From NCBI GenBank assembly GCA_033558025.1, contig JAUCEF010000002.1:1426001-1490000 (forward strand): a stretch of DNA of 64,000 nucleotides, read 5' to 3'. The position numbers were made by a program, and so were the translations under genes. Below, piece by piece: positions 30,701-43,809 of this stretch. The notes below the pieces were generated by a model that was not told where the DNA came from, searched no databases, and saw only the letters and a list, made by a program, of their open reading frames with translations. How positions within the stretch are numbered: position 1 is the stretch's first letter; every line of letters starts with the position of its first letter. This stretch comes from Phytophthora sp. 'mugwort'. Lineage: Eukaryota > Oomycota > Peronosporomycetes > Peronosporales > Peronosporaceae.

Positions 30701-33700
30701 AACTAGAACCCGTCGTGGAAGTGATTAGTGCGGCCGAGACAACGCCGGAGACATCGGACGCACCGGTAGCCTTCGAAGAGGCCGTCACAGCTCACGTCAC
30801 CGCCGTCGCGTCGAGTGAACCGGAGACCGTAGAGGCCGCGACGGAAGCCGATGGAGTGATGCCGGGCCCGGAAGTGGAAGCTGCCGTGGAAAGCATGGTC
30901 ACCGACGTGGCGAGCGCTGCGGAGGCGTGCGTGGATGCTGGTCTGGTGGACGAGAGCTACACGCCGGCGATTCCGGAGTCGGTTTTGACGGATATTCCCG
31001 TTGAGCTCGAGACAGCAGCAGAGATCGTGGTGGAAGAAGCGACGGCTTCGGTTGAATGGGAATCCGGCGTGGTCGTCGAGGTGAACGAGGTGCTGGCGGC
31101 TGTGCTTTCGGACGTATCGATTCCGTCCGAGATGAACCCCGTCATGGACGCCGCGTCGGAGGATGAAGTGGAATGCGTCGCGGTGGAGGCCGCCGCCGTG
31201 GTGGATGCCGTCGTGGAAGCGATTAGTGCGGCCGAGACAACGCCGGAGACATCGGACGCACCGGTAGCCTTCGAAGAGGCCGTCACAGCTCACGTCACCG
31301 CCGTCGCGTCGAGTGAACCGGAGACCGTAGAGGCCGCGACGGAAGCCGATGGAGTGATGCCGGGCCCGGAAGTGGAAGCTGCCGTGGAAAGCATGGTCAC
31401 CGACGTGGCGAACGCTGCGGAGGCGTGCGTGGATGCTGGTCTGGTGGACGAGAGCTACACGCCGGCGATTCCGGAGTCGGTTTTGACGGATATTCCCGTT
31501 GAGCTCGAGACAGCAGCAGAGATCGTGGTGGAAGAAGCGACGGCTTCGGTTGAATGGGAATCCGGCGTGGTCGTCGAGGTGAACGAGGTGCTGGCGGCTG
31601 TGCTTTCGGACGTATCGATTCCGTCCGAGATGAACCCCGTCATGGACGCCGCGTCGGAGGATGAAGTGGAATGCGTCGCGGTGGAGGCCGCCGCCGTGGT
31701 GGATGCCGTCGTGGAAGCGATTAGTGCGGCCGAGACAACGCCGGAGACATCGGACGCACCGGTAGCCTTCGAAGAGGCCGTCACAGCTCACGTCACCGCC
31801 GTCGCGTCGAGTGAACCGGAGACCGTAGAGGCCGCGACGGAAGCCGATGGAGTGATGCCGGGCCCGGAAGTGGAAGCTGCCGTGGAAAGCATGGTCACCG
31901 ACGTGGCGAGCGCTGCGGAGGCGTGCGTGGATGCTGGTCTGGTGGACGAGAGCTACACGCCGGCGATTCCGGAATCGGTTTTGACGGATATTCCCGTTGA
32001 GCTCGAGACAGCAGCAGAGATCGTGGTGGAAGAAGCGACGGCTTCGGTTGAATGGGAATCCGGCGTGGTCGTCGAGGTGAACGAGGTGCTGGCGGCTGTG
32101 CTTTCGGACGTATCGATTCCGTCCGAGATGAACCCCGTCATGGACGCCGCGTCGGAGGATGAAGTGGAATGCGTCGCGGTGGAGGCCGCCGCCGTGGTGG
32201 ATGCCGTCGTGGAAGCGATTAGTGCGGCCGAGACAACGCCGGAGACATCGGACGCACCGGTAGCCTTCGAAGAGGCCGTCACAGCTCACGTCACCGCCGT
32301 CGCGTCGAGTGAACCGGAGACCGTAGAGGCCGCGACGGAAGCCGATGGAGTGATGCCGGGCCCGGAAGTGGAAGCTGCCGTGGAAAGCATGGTCACCGAC
32401 GTGGCGAGCGCTGCGGAGGCGTGCGTGGATGCTGGTCTGGTGGACGAGAGCTACACGCCGGCGATTCCGGAGTCGGTTTTGACGGATATTCCCGTTGAGC
32501 TCGAGACAGCAGCAGAGATCGTGGTGGAAGAAGCGACGGCTTCGGTTGAATGGGAATCCGGCGTGGTCGTCGAGGTGAACGAGGTGCTGGCGGCTGTGCT
32601 TTCGGACGTATCGATTCCGTCCGAGATGAACCCCGTCATGGACGCCGCGTCGGAGGATGAAGTGGAATGCGTCGCGGTGGAGGCCGCCGCCGTGGTGGAT
32701 GCCGTCGTGGAAGCGATTAGTGCGGCCGAGACAACGCCGGAGACATCGGACGCACCGGTAGCCTTCGAAGAGGCCGTCACAGCTCACGTCACCGCCGTCG
32801 CGTCGAGTGAACCGGAGACCGTAGAGGCCGCGACGGAAGCCGATGGAGTGATGCCGGGCCCGGAAGTGGAAGCTGCCGTGGAAAGCATGGTCACCGACGT
32901 GGCGAGCGCTGCGGAGGCGTGCGTGGATGCTGGTCTGGTGGACGAGAGCTACACGCCGGCGATTCCGGAATCGGTTTTGACGGATATTCCCGTTGAGCTC
33001 GAGACAGCAGCAGAGATCGTGGTGGAAGAAGCGACGGCTTCGGTTGAATGGGAATCCGGCGTGGTCGTCGAGGTGAACGAGGTGCTGGCGGCTGTGCTTT
33101 CGGACGTATCGATTCCGTCCGAGATGAACCCCGTCATGGACGCCGCGTCGGAGGATGAAGTGGAATGCGTCGCGGTGGAGGCCGCCGCCGTGGTGGATGC
33201 CGTCGTGGAAGCGATTAGTGCGGCCGAGACAACGCCGGAGACATCGGACGCACCGGTAGCCTTCGAAGAGGCCGTCACAGCTCACGTCACCGCCGTCGCG
33301 TCGAGTGAACCGGAGACCGTAGAGGCCGCGACGGAAGCCGATGGAGTGATGCCGGGCCCGGAAGTGGAAGCTGCCGTGGAAAGCATGGTCACCGACGTGG
33401 CGAGCGCTGCGGAGGCGTGCGTGGATGCTGGTCTGGTGGACGAGAGCTACACGCCGGCGATTCCGGAATCGGTTTTGACGGATATTCCCGTTGAGCTCGA
33501 GACAGCAGCAGAGATCGTGGTGGAAGAAGCGACGGCTTCGGTTGAATGGGAATCCGGCGTGGTCGTCGAGGTGAACGAGGTGCTGGCGGCTGTGCTTTCG
33601 GACGTATCGATTCCGTCCGAGATGAACCCCGTCATGGACGCCGCGTCGGAGGATGAAGTGGAATGCGTCGCGGTGGAGGCCGCCGCCGTGGTGGATGCCG

Positions 33701-36700
33701 TCGTGGAAGCGATTAGTGCGGCCGAGACAACGCCGGAGACATCGGACGCACCGGTAGCCTTCGAAGAGGCCGTCACAGCTCACGTCACCGCCGTCGCGTC
33801 GAGTGAACCGGAGACCGTAGAGGCCGCGACGGAAGCCGATGGAGTGATGCCGGGCCCGGAAGTGGAAGCTGCCGTGGAAAGCATGGTCACCGACGTGGCG
33901 AGCGCTGCGGAGGCGTGCGTGGATGCTGGTCTGGTGGACGAGAGCTACACGCCGGCGATTCCGGAATCGGTTTTGACGGATATTCCCGTTGAGCTCGAGA
34001 CAGCAGCAGAGATCGTGGTGGAAGAAGCGACGGCTTCGGTTGAATGGGAATCCGGCGTGGTCGTCGAGGTGAACGAGGTGCTGGCGGCTGTGCTTTCGGA
34101 CGTATCGATTCCGTCCGAGATGAACCCCGTCATGGACGCCGCGTCGGAGGATGAAGTGGAATGCGTCGCGGTGGAGGCCGCCGCCGTGGTGGATGCCGTC
34201 GTGGAAGCGATTAGTGCGGCCGAGACAACGCCGGAGACATCGGACGCACCGGTAGCCTTCGAAGAGGCCGTCACAGCTCACGTCACCGCCGTCGCGTCGA
34301 GTGAACCGGAGACCGTAGAGGCCGCGACGGAAGCCGATGGAGTGATGCCGGGCCCGGAAGTGGAAGCTGCCGTGGAAAGCATGGTCACCGACGTGGCGAG
34401 CGCTGCGGAGGCGTGCGTGGATGCTGGTCTGGTGGACGAGAGCTACACGCCGGCGATTCCGGAATCGGTTTTGACGGATATTCCCGTTGAGCTCGAGACA
34501 GCAGCAGAGATCGTGGTGGAAGAAGCGACGGCTTCGGTTGAATGGGAATCCGGCGTGGTCGTCGAGGTGAACGAGGTGCTGGCGGCTGTGCTTTCGGACG
34601 TATCGATTCCGTCCGAGATGAACCCCGTCATGGACGCCGCGTCGGAGGATGAAGTGGAATGCGTCGCGGTGGAGGCCGCCGCCGTGGTGGATGCCGTCGT
34701 GGAAGCGATTAGTGCGGCCGAGACAACGCCGGAGACATCGGACGCACCGGTAGCCTTCGAAGAGGCCGTCACAGCTCACGTCACCGCCGTCGCGTCGAGT
34801 GAACCGGAGACCGTAGAGGCCGCGACGGAAGCCGATGGAGTGATGCCGGGCCCGGAAGTGGAAGCTGCCGTGGAAAGCATGGTCACCGACGTGGCGAGTG
34901 CTGCGGAGGCGTGCGTGGATGCTGGTCTGGTGGACGAGAGCTACACGCCGGCGATTCCGGAATCGGTTTTGACGGATATTCCCGTTGAGCTCGAGACAGC
35001 AGCAGAGATCGTGGTGGAAGAAGCGACGGCTTCGGTTGAATGGGAATCCGGCGTGGTCGTCGAGGTGAACGAGGTGCTGGCGGCTGTGCTTTCGGACGTA
35101 TCGATTCCGTCCGAGATGAACCCCGTCATGGACGCCGCGTCGGAGGATGAAGTGGAATGCGTCGCGGTGGAGGCCGCCGCCGTGGTGGATGCCGTCGTGG
35201 AAGCGATTAGTGCGGCCGAGACAACGCCGGAGACATCGGACGCACCGGTAGCCTTCGAAGAGGCCGTCACAGCTCACGTCACCGCCGTCGCGTCGAGTGA
35301 ACCGGAGACCGTAGAGGCCGCGACGGAAGCCGATGGAGTGATGCCGGGCCCGGTAGTGGAAGCTGCCGTGGAAAGCATGGTCACCGACGTGGCGAGTGCT
35401 GCGGAGGCGTGCGTGGATGCTGGTCTGGTGGACGAGAGCTACACGCCGGCGATTCCGGAGTCGGTTTTGACGGATATTCCCGTTGAGCTCGAGACAGCAG
35501 CAGAGATCGTGGTGGAAGAAGCGACGGCTTCGGTTGAATGGGAATCCGGCGTGGTCGTCGAGGTGAACGAGGTGCTGGCGGCTGTGCTTTCGGACGTATC
35601 GATTCCGTCCGAGATGAACCCCGTCATGGACGCCGCGTCGGAGGATGAAGTGGAATGCGTCGCGGTGGAGGCCGCCGCCGTGGTGGATGCCGTCGTGGAA
35701 GCGATTAGTGCGGCCGAGACAACGCCGGAGACATCGGACGCACCGGTAGCCTTCGAAGAGGCCGTCACAGCTCACGTCACCGCCGTCGCGTCGAGTGAAC
35801 CGGAGACCGTAGAGGCCGCGACGGAAGCCGATGGAGTGATGCCGGGCCCGGTAGTGGAAGCTGCCGTGGAAAGCATGGTCACCGACGTGGCGAGTGCTGC
35901 GGAGGCGTGCGTGGATGCTGGTCTGGTGGACGAGAGCTACACGCCGGCGATTCCGGAGTCGGTTTTGACGGATATTCCCGTTGAGCTCGAGACAGCAGCA
36001 GAGATCGTGGTGGAAGAAGCGACGGCTTCGGTTGAATGGGAATCCGGCGTGGTCGTCGAGGTGAACGAGGTGCTGGCGGCTGTGCTTTCGGACGTATCGA
36101 TTCCGTCCGAGATGAACCCCGTCATGGACGCCGCGTCGGAGGATGAAGTGGAATGCGTCGCGGTGGAGGCCGCCGCCGTGGTGGATGCCGTCGTGGAAGC
36201 GATTAGTGCGGCCGAGACAACGCCGGAGACATCGGACGCACCGGTAGCCTTCGAAGAGGCCGTCACAGCTCACGTCACCGCCGTCGCGTCGAGTGAACCG
36301 GAGACCGTAGAGGCCGCGACGGAAGCCGATGGAGTGATGCCGGGCCCGGAAGTGGAAGCTGCCGTGGAAAGCATGGTCACCGACGTGGCGAGTGCTGCGG
36401 AGGCGTGCGTGGATGCTGGTCTGGTGGACGAGAGCTACACGCCGGCGATTCCGGAGTCGGTTTTGACGGATATTCCCGTTGAGCTCGAGACAGCAGCAGA
36501 GATCGTGGTGGAAGAAGCGACGGCTTCGGTTGAATGGGAATCCGGCGTGGTCGTCGAGGTGAACGAGGTGCTGGCGGCTGTGCTTTCGGACGTATCGATT
36601 CCGTCCGAGATGAACCCCGTCATGGACGCCGCGTCGGAGGATGAAGTGGAATGCGTCGCGGTGGAGGCCGCCGCCGTGGTGGATGCCGTCGTGGAAGCGA

Positions 36701-39700
36701 TTAGTGCGGCCGAGACAACGCCGGAGACATCGGACGCACCGGTAGCCTTCGAAGAGGCCGTCACAGCTCACGTCACCGCCGTCGCGTCGAGTGAACCGGA
36801 GACCGTAGAGGCCGCGACGGAAGCCGATGGAGTGATGCCGGGCCCGGTAGTGGAAGCTGCCGTGGAAAGCATGGTCACCGACGTGGCGAGTGCTGCGGAG
36901 GCGTGCGTGGATGCTGGTCTGGTGGACGAGAGCTACACGCCGGCGATTCCGGGGTCGGTTTTGACGGATATTCCCGTTGAGCTCGAGACAGCGGCAGAGA
37001 TCGTGGTGGAAGAAGCGACGGCTTCGGTTGAATGGGAATCCGGCGTGGTCGTCGAGGTGAACGAGGTGCTGGCGGCTGTGCTTTCGGACGTATCGATTCC
37101 GTCCGAGATGAACCCCGTCATGGACGCCGCGTCGGAGGATGAAGTGGAATGCGTCGCGGTGGAGGCCGCCGCCGTGGTGGATGCCGTCGTGGAAGCGATT
37201 AGTGCGGCCGAGACAACGCCGGAGACATCGGACGCACCGGTAGCCTTCGAAGAGGCCGTCACAGCTCACGTCACCGCCGTCGCGTCGAGTGAACCGGAGA
37301 CCGTAGAGGCCGCGACGGAAGCCGATGGAGTGATGCCGGGCCCGGAAGTGGAAGCTGCCGTGGAAAGCATGGTCACCGACGTGGCGAGCGCTGCGGAGGC
37401 GTGCGTGGATGCTGGTCTGGTGGACGAGAGCTACACGCCGGCGATTCCGGAGTCGGTTTTGACGGATATTCCCGTTGAGCTCGAGACAGCAGCAGAGATC
37501 GTGGTGGAAGAAGCGACGGCTTCGGTTGAATGGGAATCCGGCGTGGTCGTCGAGGTGAACGAGGTGCTGGCGGCTGTGCTTTCGGACGTATCGATTCCGT
37601 CCGAGATGAACCCCGTCATGGACGCCGCGTCGGAGGATGAAGTGGAATGCGTCGCGGTGGAGGCCGCCGCCGTGGTGGATGCCGTCGTGGAAGCGATTAG
37701 TGCGGCCGAGACAACGCCGGAGACATCGGACGCACCGGTAGCCTTCGAAGAGGCCGTCACAGCTCACGTCACCGCCGTCGCGTCGAGTGAACCGGAGACC
37801 GTAGAGGCCGCGACGGAAGCCGATGGAGTGATGCCGGGCCCGGAAGTGGAAGCTGCCGTGGAAAGCATGGTCACCGACGTGGCGAACGCTGCGGAGGCGT
37901 GCGTGGATGCTGGTCTGGTGGACGAGAGCTACACGCCGGCGATTCCGGAGTCGGTTTTGACGGATATTCCCGTTGAGCTCGAGACAGCAGCAGAGATCGT
38001 GGTGGAAGAAGCGACGGCTTCGGTTGAATGGGAATCCGGCGTGGTCGTCGAGGTGAACGAGGTGCTGGCGGCTGTGCTTTCGGACGTATCGATTCCGTCC
38101 GAGATGAACCCCGTCATGGACGCCGCGTCGGAGGATGAAGTGGAATGCGTCGCGGTGGAGGCCGCCGCCGTGGTGGATGCCGTCGTGGAAGCGATTAGTG
38201 CGGCCGAGACAACGCCGGAGACATCGGACGCACCGGTAGCCTTCGAAGAGGCCGTCACAGCTCACGTCACCGCCGTCGCGTCGAGTGAACCGGAGACCGT
38301 AGAGGCCGCGACGGAAGCCGATGGAGTGATGCCGGGCCCGGAAGTGGAAGCTGCCGTGGAAAGCATGGTCACCGACGTGGCGAGTGCTGCGGAGGCGTGC
38401 GTGGATGCTGGTCTGGTGGACGAGAGCTACACGCCGGCGATTCCGGAGTCGGTTTTGACGGATATTCCCGTTGAGCTCGAGACAGCAGCAGAGATCGTGG
38501 TGGAAGAAGCGACGGCTTCGGTTGAATGGGAATCCGGCGTGGTCGTCGAGGTGAACGAGGTGCTGGCGGCTGTGCTTTCGGACGTATCGATTCCGTCCGA
38601 GATGAACCCCGTCATGGACGCCGCGTCGGAGGATGAAGTGGAATGCGTCGCGGTGGAGGCCGCCGCCGTGGTGGATGCCGTCGTGGAAGCGATTAGTGCG
38701 GCCGAGACAACGCCGGAGACATCGGACGCACCGGTAGCCTTCGAAGAGGCCGTCACAGCTCACGTCACCGCCGTCGCGTCGAGTGAACCGGAGACCGTAG
38801 AGGCCGCGACGGAAGCCGATGGAGTGATGCCGGGCCCGGTAGTGGAAGCTGCCGTGGAAAGCATGGTCACCGACGTGGCGAGTGCTGCGGAGGCGTGCGT
38901 GGATGCTGGTCTGGTGGACGAGAGCTACACGCCGGCGATTCCGGAGTCGGTTTTGACGGATATTCCCGTTGAGCTCGAGACAGCAGCAGAGATCGTGGTG
39001 GAAGAAGCGACGGCTTCGGTTGAATGGGAATCCGGCGTGGTCGTCGAGGTGAACGAGGTGCTGGCGGCTGTGCTTTCGGACGTATCGATTCCGTCCGAGA
39101 TGAACCCCGTCATGGACGCCGCGTCGGAGGATGAAGTGGAATGCGTCGCGGTGGAGGCCGCCGCCGTGGTGGATGCCGTCGTGGAAGCGATTAGTGCGGC
39201 CGAGACAACGCCGGAGACATCGGACGCACCGGTAGCCTTCGAAGAGGCCGTCACAGCTCACGTCACCGCCGTCGCGTCGAGTGAACCGGAGACCGTAGAG
39301 GCCGCGACGGAAGCCGATGGAGTGATGCCGGGCCCGGAAGTGGAAGCTGCCGTGGAAAGCATGGTCACCGACGTGGCGAGCGCTGCGGAGGCGTGCGTGG
39401 ATGCTGGTCTGGTGGACGAGAGCTACACGCCGGCGATTCCGGAGTCGGTTTTGACGGATATTCCCGTTGAGCTCGAGACAGCAGCAGAGATCGTGGTGGA
39501 AGAAGCGACGGCTTCGGTTGAATGGGAATCCGGCGTGGTCGTCGAGGTGAACGAGGTGCTGGCGGCTGTGCTTTCGGACGTATCGATTCCGTCCGAGATG
39601 AACCCCGTCATGGACGCCGCGTCGGAGGATGAAGTGGAATGCGTCGCGGTGGAGGCCGCCGCCGTGGTGGATGCCGTCGTGGAAGCGATTAGTGCGGCCG

Positions 39701-42700
39701 AGACAACGCCGGAGACATCGGACGCACCGGTAGCCTTCGAAGAGGCCGTCACAGCTCACGTCACCGCCGTCGCGTCGAGTGAACCGGAGACCGTAGAGGC
39801 CGCGACGGAAGCCGATGGAGTGATGCCGGGCCCGGAAGTGGAAGCTGCCGTGGAAAGCATGGTCACCGACGTGGCGAGTGCTGCGGAGGCGTGCGTGGAT
39901 GCTGGTCTGGTGGACGAGAGCTACACGCCGGCGATTCCGGAATCGGTTTTGACGGATATTCCCGTTGAGCTCGAGACAGCAGCAGAGATCGTGGTGGAAG
40001 AAGCGACGGCTTCGGTTGAATGGGAATCCGGCGTGGTCGTCGAGGTGAACGAGGTGCTGGCGGCTGTGCTTTCGGACGTATCGATTCCGTCCGAGATGAA
40101 CCCCGTCATGGACGCCGCGTCGGAGGATGAAGTGGAATGCGTCGCGGTGGAGGCCGCCGCCGTGGTGGATGCCGTCGTGGAAGCGATTAGTGCGGCCGAG
40201 ACAACGCCGGAGACATCGGACGCACCGGTAGCCTTCGAAGAGGCCGTCACAGCTCACGTCACCGCCGTCGCGTCGAGTGAACCGGAGACCGTAGAGGCCG
40301 CGACGGAAGCCGATGGAGTGATGCCGGGCCCGGTAGTGGAAGCTGCCGTGGAAAGCATGGTCACCGACGTGGCGAGTGCTGCGGAGGCGTGCGTGGATGC
40401 TGGTCTGGTGGACGAGAGCTACACGCCGGCGATTCCGGAGTCGGTTTTGACGGATATTCCCGTTGAGCTCGAGACAGCAGCAGAGATCGTGGTGGAAGAA
40501 GCGACGGCTTCGGTTGAATGGGAATCCGGCGTGGTCGTCGAGGTGAACGAGGTGCTGGCGGCTGTGCTTTCGGACGTATCGATTCCGTCCGAGATGAACC
40601 CCGTCATGGACGCCGCGTCGGAGGATGAAGTGGAATGCGTCGCGGTGGAGGCCGCCGCCGTGGTGGATGCCGTCGTGGAAGCGATTAGTGCGGCCGAGAC
40701 AACGCCGGAGACATCGGACGCACCGGTAGCCTTCGAAGAGGCCGTCACAGCTCACGTCACCGCCGTCGCGTCGAGTGAACCGGAGACCGTAGAGGCCGCG
40801 ACGGAAGCCGATGGAGTGATGCCGGGCCCGGTAGTGGAAGCTGCCGTGGAAAGCATGGTCACCGACGTGGCGAGTGCTGCGGAGGCGTGCGTGGATGCTG
40901 GTCTGGTGGACGAGAGCTACACGCCGGCGATTCCGGAGTCGGTTTTGACGGATATTCCCGTTGAGCTCGAGACAGCAGCAGAGATCGTGGTGGAAGAAGC
41001 GACGGCTTCGGTTGAATGGGAATCCGGCGTGGTCGTCGAGGTGAACGAGGTGCTGGCGGCTGTGCTTTCGGACGTATCGATTCCGTCCGAGATGAACCCC
41101 GTCATGGACGCCGCGTCGGAGGATGAAGTGGAATGCGTCGCGGTGGAGGCCGCCGCCGTGGTGGATGCCGTCGTGGAAGCGATTAGTGCGGCCGAGACAA
41201 CGCCGGAGACATCGGACGCACCGGTAGCCTTCGAAGAGGCCGTCACAGCTCACGTCACCGCCGTCGCGTCGAGTGAACCGGAGACCGTAGAGGCCGCGAC
41301 GGAAGCCGATGGAGTGATGCCGGGCCCGGTAGTGGAAGCTGCCGTGGAAAGCATGGTCACCGACGTGGCGAGTGCTGCGGAGGCGTGCGTGGATGCTGGT
41401 CTGGTGGACGAGAGCTACACGCCGGCGATTCCGGAGTCGGTTTTGACGGATATTCCCGTTGAGCTCGAGACAGCAGCAGAGATCGTGGTGGAAGAAGCGA
41501 CGGCTTCGGTTGAATGGGAATCCGGCGTGGTCGTCGAGGTGAACGAGGTGCTGGCGGCTGTGCTTTCGGACGTATCGATTCCGTCCGAGATGAACCCCGT
41601 CATGGACGCCGCGTCGGAGGATGAAGTGGAATGCGTCGCGGTGGAGGCCGCCGCCGTGGTGGATGCCGTCGTGGAAGCGATTAGTGCGGCCGAGACAACG
41701 CCGGAGACATCGGACGCACCGGTAGCCTTCGAAGAGGCCGTCACAGCTCACGTCACCGCCGTCGCGTCGAGTGAACCGGAGACCGTAGAGGCCGCGACGG
41801 AAGCCGATGGAGTGATGCCGGGCCCGGAAGTGGAAGCTGCCGTGGAAAGCATGGTCACCGACGTGGCGAACGCTGCGGAGGCGTGCGTGGATGCTGGTCT
41901 GGTGGACGAGAGCTACACGCCGGCGATTCCGGAATCGGTTTTGACGGATATTCCCGTTGAGCTCGAGACAGCAGCAGAGATCGTGGTGGAAGAAGCGACG
42001 GCTTCGGTTGAATGGGAATCCGGCGTGGTCGTCGAGGTGAACGAGGTGCTGGCGGCTGTGCTTTCGGACGTATCGATTCCGTCCAAGATGAACCCCGTCA
42101 TGGACGCCGCGTCGGAGGATGAAGTGGAATGCGTCGCGGTGGAGGCCGCCGCCGTGGTGGATGCCGTCGTGGAAGCGATTAGTGCGGCCGAGACAACGCC
42201 GGAGACATCGGACGCACCGGTAGCCTTCGAAGAGGCCGTCACAGCTCACGTCACCGCCGTCGCGTCGAGTGAACCGGAGACCGTAGAGGCCGCGACGGAA
42301 GCCGATGGAGTGATGCCGGGCCCGGAAGTGGAAGCTGCCGTGGAAAGCATGGTCACCGACGTGGCGAGTGCTGCGGAGGCGTGCGTGGATGCTGGTCTGG
42401 TGGACGAGAGCTACACGCCGGCGATTCCGGAGTCGGTTTTGACGGATATTCCCGTTGAGCTCGAGACAGCAGCAGAGATCGTGGTGGAAGAAGCGACGGC
42501 TTCGGTTGAATGGGAATCCGGCGTGGTCGTCGAGGTGAACGAGGTGCTGGCGGCTGTGCTTTCGGACGTATCGATTCCGTCCGAGATGAACCCCGTCATG
42601 GACGCCGCGTCGGAGGATGAAGTGGAATGCGTCGCGGTGGAGGCCGCCGCCGTGGTGGATGCCGTCGTGGAAGCGATTAGTGCGGCCGAGACAACGCCGG

Positions 42701-43809
42701 AGACATCGGACGCACCGGTAGCCTTCGAAGAGGCCGTCACAGCTCACGTCACCGCCGTCGCGTCGAGTGAACCGGAGACCGTAGAGGCCGCGACGGAAGC
42801 CGATGGAGTGATGCCGGGCCCGGAAGTGGAAGCTGCCGTGGAAAGCATGGTCACCGACGTGGCGAGTGCTGCGGAGGCGTGCGTGGATGCTGGTCTGGTG
42901 GACGAGAGCTACACGCCGGCGATTCCGGAGTCGGTTTTGACGGATATTCCCGTTGAGCTCGAGACAGCAGCAGAGATCGTGGTGGAAGAAGCGACGGCTT
43001 CGGTTGAATGGGAATCCGGCGTGGTCGTCGAGGTGAACGAGGTGCTGGCGGCTGTGCTTTCGGACGTATCGATTCCGTCCGAGATGAACCCCGTCATGGA
43101 CGCCGCGTCGGAGGATGAAGTGGAATGCGTCGCGGTGGAGGCCGCCGCCGTGGTGGATGCCGTCGTGGAAGCGATTAGTGCGGCCGAGACAACGCCGGAG
43201 ACATCGGACGCACCGGTAGCCTTCGAAGAGGCCGTCACAGCTCACGTCACCGCCGTCGCGTCGAGTGAACCGGAGACCGTAGAGGCCGCGACGGAAGCCG
43301 ATGGAGTGATGCCGGGCCCGGAAGTGGAAGCTGCCGTGGAAAGCATGGTCACCGACGTGGCGAGTGCTGCGGAGGCGTGCGTGGATGCTGGTCTGGTGGA
43401 CGAGAGCTACACGCCGGCGATTCCGGAGTCGGTTTTGACGGATATTCCCGTTGAGCTCGAGACAGCAGCAGAGATCGTGGTGGAAGAAGCGACGGCTTCG
43501 GTTGAATGGGAATCCGGCGTGGTCGTCGAGGTGAACGAGGTGCTGGCGGCTGTGCTTTCGGACGTATCGATTCCGTCCGAGATGAACCCCGTCATGGACG
43601 CCGCGTCGGAGGATGAAGTGGAATGCGTCGCGGTGGAGGCTATGGAGACTGTTGCCAGAGCCGCTTTGTTCTTTCATGAGCCGGGCGTGATGAATAGTGA
43701 TGCTACCCTTGTTGTCGATGATGTCATTCCAGGAGAAATTGAGTATGTGGTGGAAGATGTCGTGGCTGTCATTGTAGCCATTGTCGAAGCGAGAAGTTCT
43801 TTCGTTTAA
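27734..43809 (+). CDS. Giant TPR-IQ protein with 26 near-identical 166-residue repeats
   Basis: Six exons by hand: 27734-27830, 28017-28075, 28165-28290, 28372-28524, 28598-29632, 29698-43809. All joins keep frame and five introns have GT/AG ends (GTATTT, GTACGC, GTACGT, GTACGT, GTACGA), giving 5193 residues. Order: Gln-rich N terminus; helical region; TPR-like helices (AAVYQNMANYYKKQKKYQAA); Pro/Ser-rich linker; at least four IQ motifs (IQKSWRSAIMRHRA, IQSTMRMRYQKAQ, IQSAWRCRNERAKY, LQSIARGFLVRAARTR) expected to bind calmodulin-like light chains; a 190-residue acidic linker; then the repeat array (residues about 1062-5170); a 56-residue tail. No signal peptide or membrane helix. IQ-rich TPR proteins often sit at cytoskeletal or ciliary structures; that role here is inference. 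Exons 1-2 are the least certain. Confidence 0.75.
30711..43640 (+). repeat. Coding megasatellite: 26 tandem copies of a 498-bp unit
   Basis: 12,930 bp of head-to-tail 498-bp units (166 codons), with the last copy incomplete by about 18 bp. Copies are almost identical even at third codon positions. The few variable sites recur among units: gaa/gta in GP(E/V)VEAAV (Val in units 10, 11, 13, 17, 20, 21, 22); agc/agt/aac in VA(S/N)AAE (Asn in units 2, 15, 23); gag/gaa before TCGGTTTTGACG; Glu to Gly in unit 13; Glu to Lys in unit 23. The unit is rich in Ala, Val and Glu, acidic, with two Cys. Because the period is a multiple of three and lacks stops on the other strand, a second very long frame runs antisense. 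Confidence 0.97.

Noticed and set aside
30957..43595. Twenty-six repeated minus-strand frames of about 109 codons (Ser/Thr-rich)
   Set aside because: They are a second antisense frame of the same 498-bp unit, with identical boundaries in each copy.
30711..43640. CRISPR array or satellite centromere
   Set aside because: Units are 498 bp, contiguous without spacers and in frame with a spliced protein gene in a eukaryotic genome.
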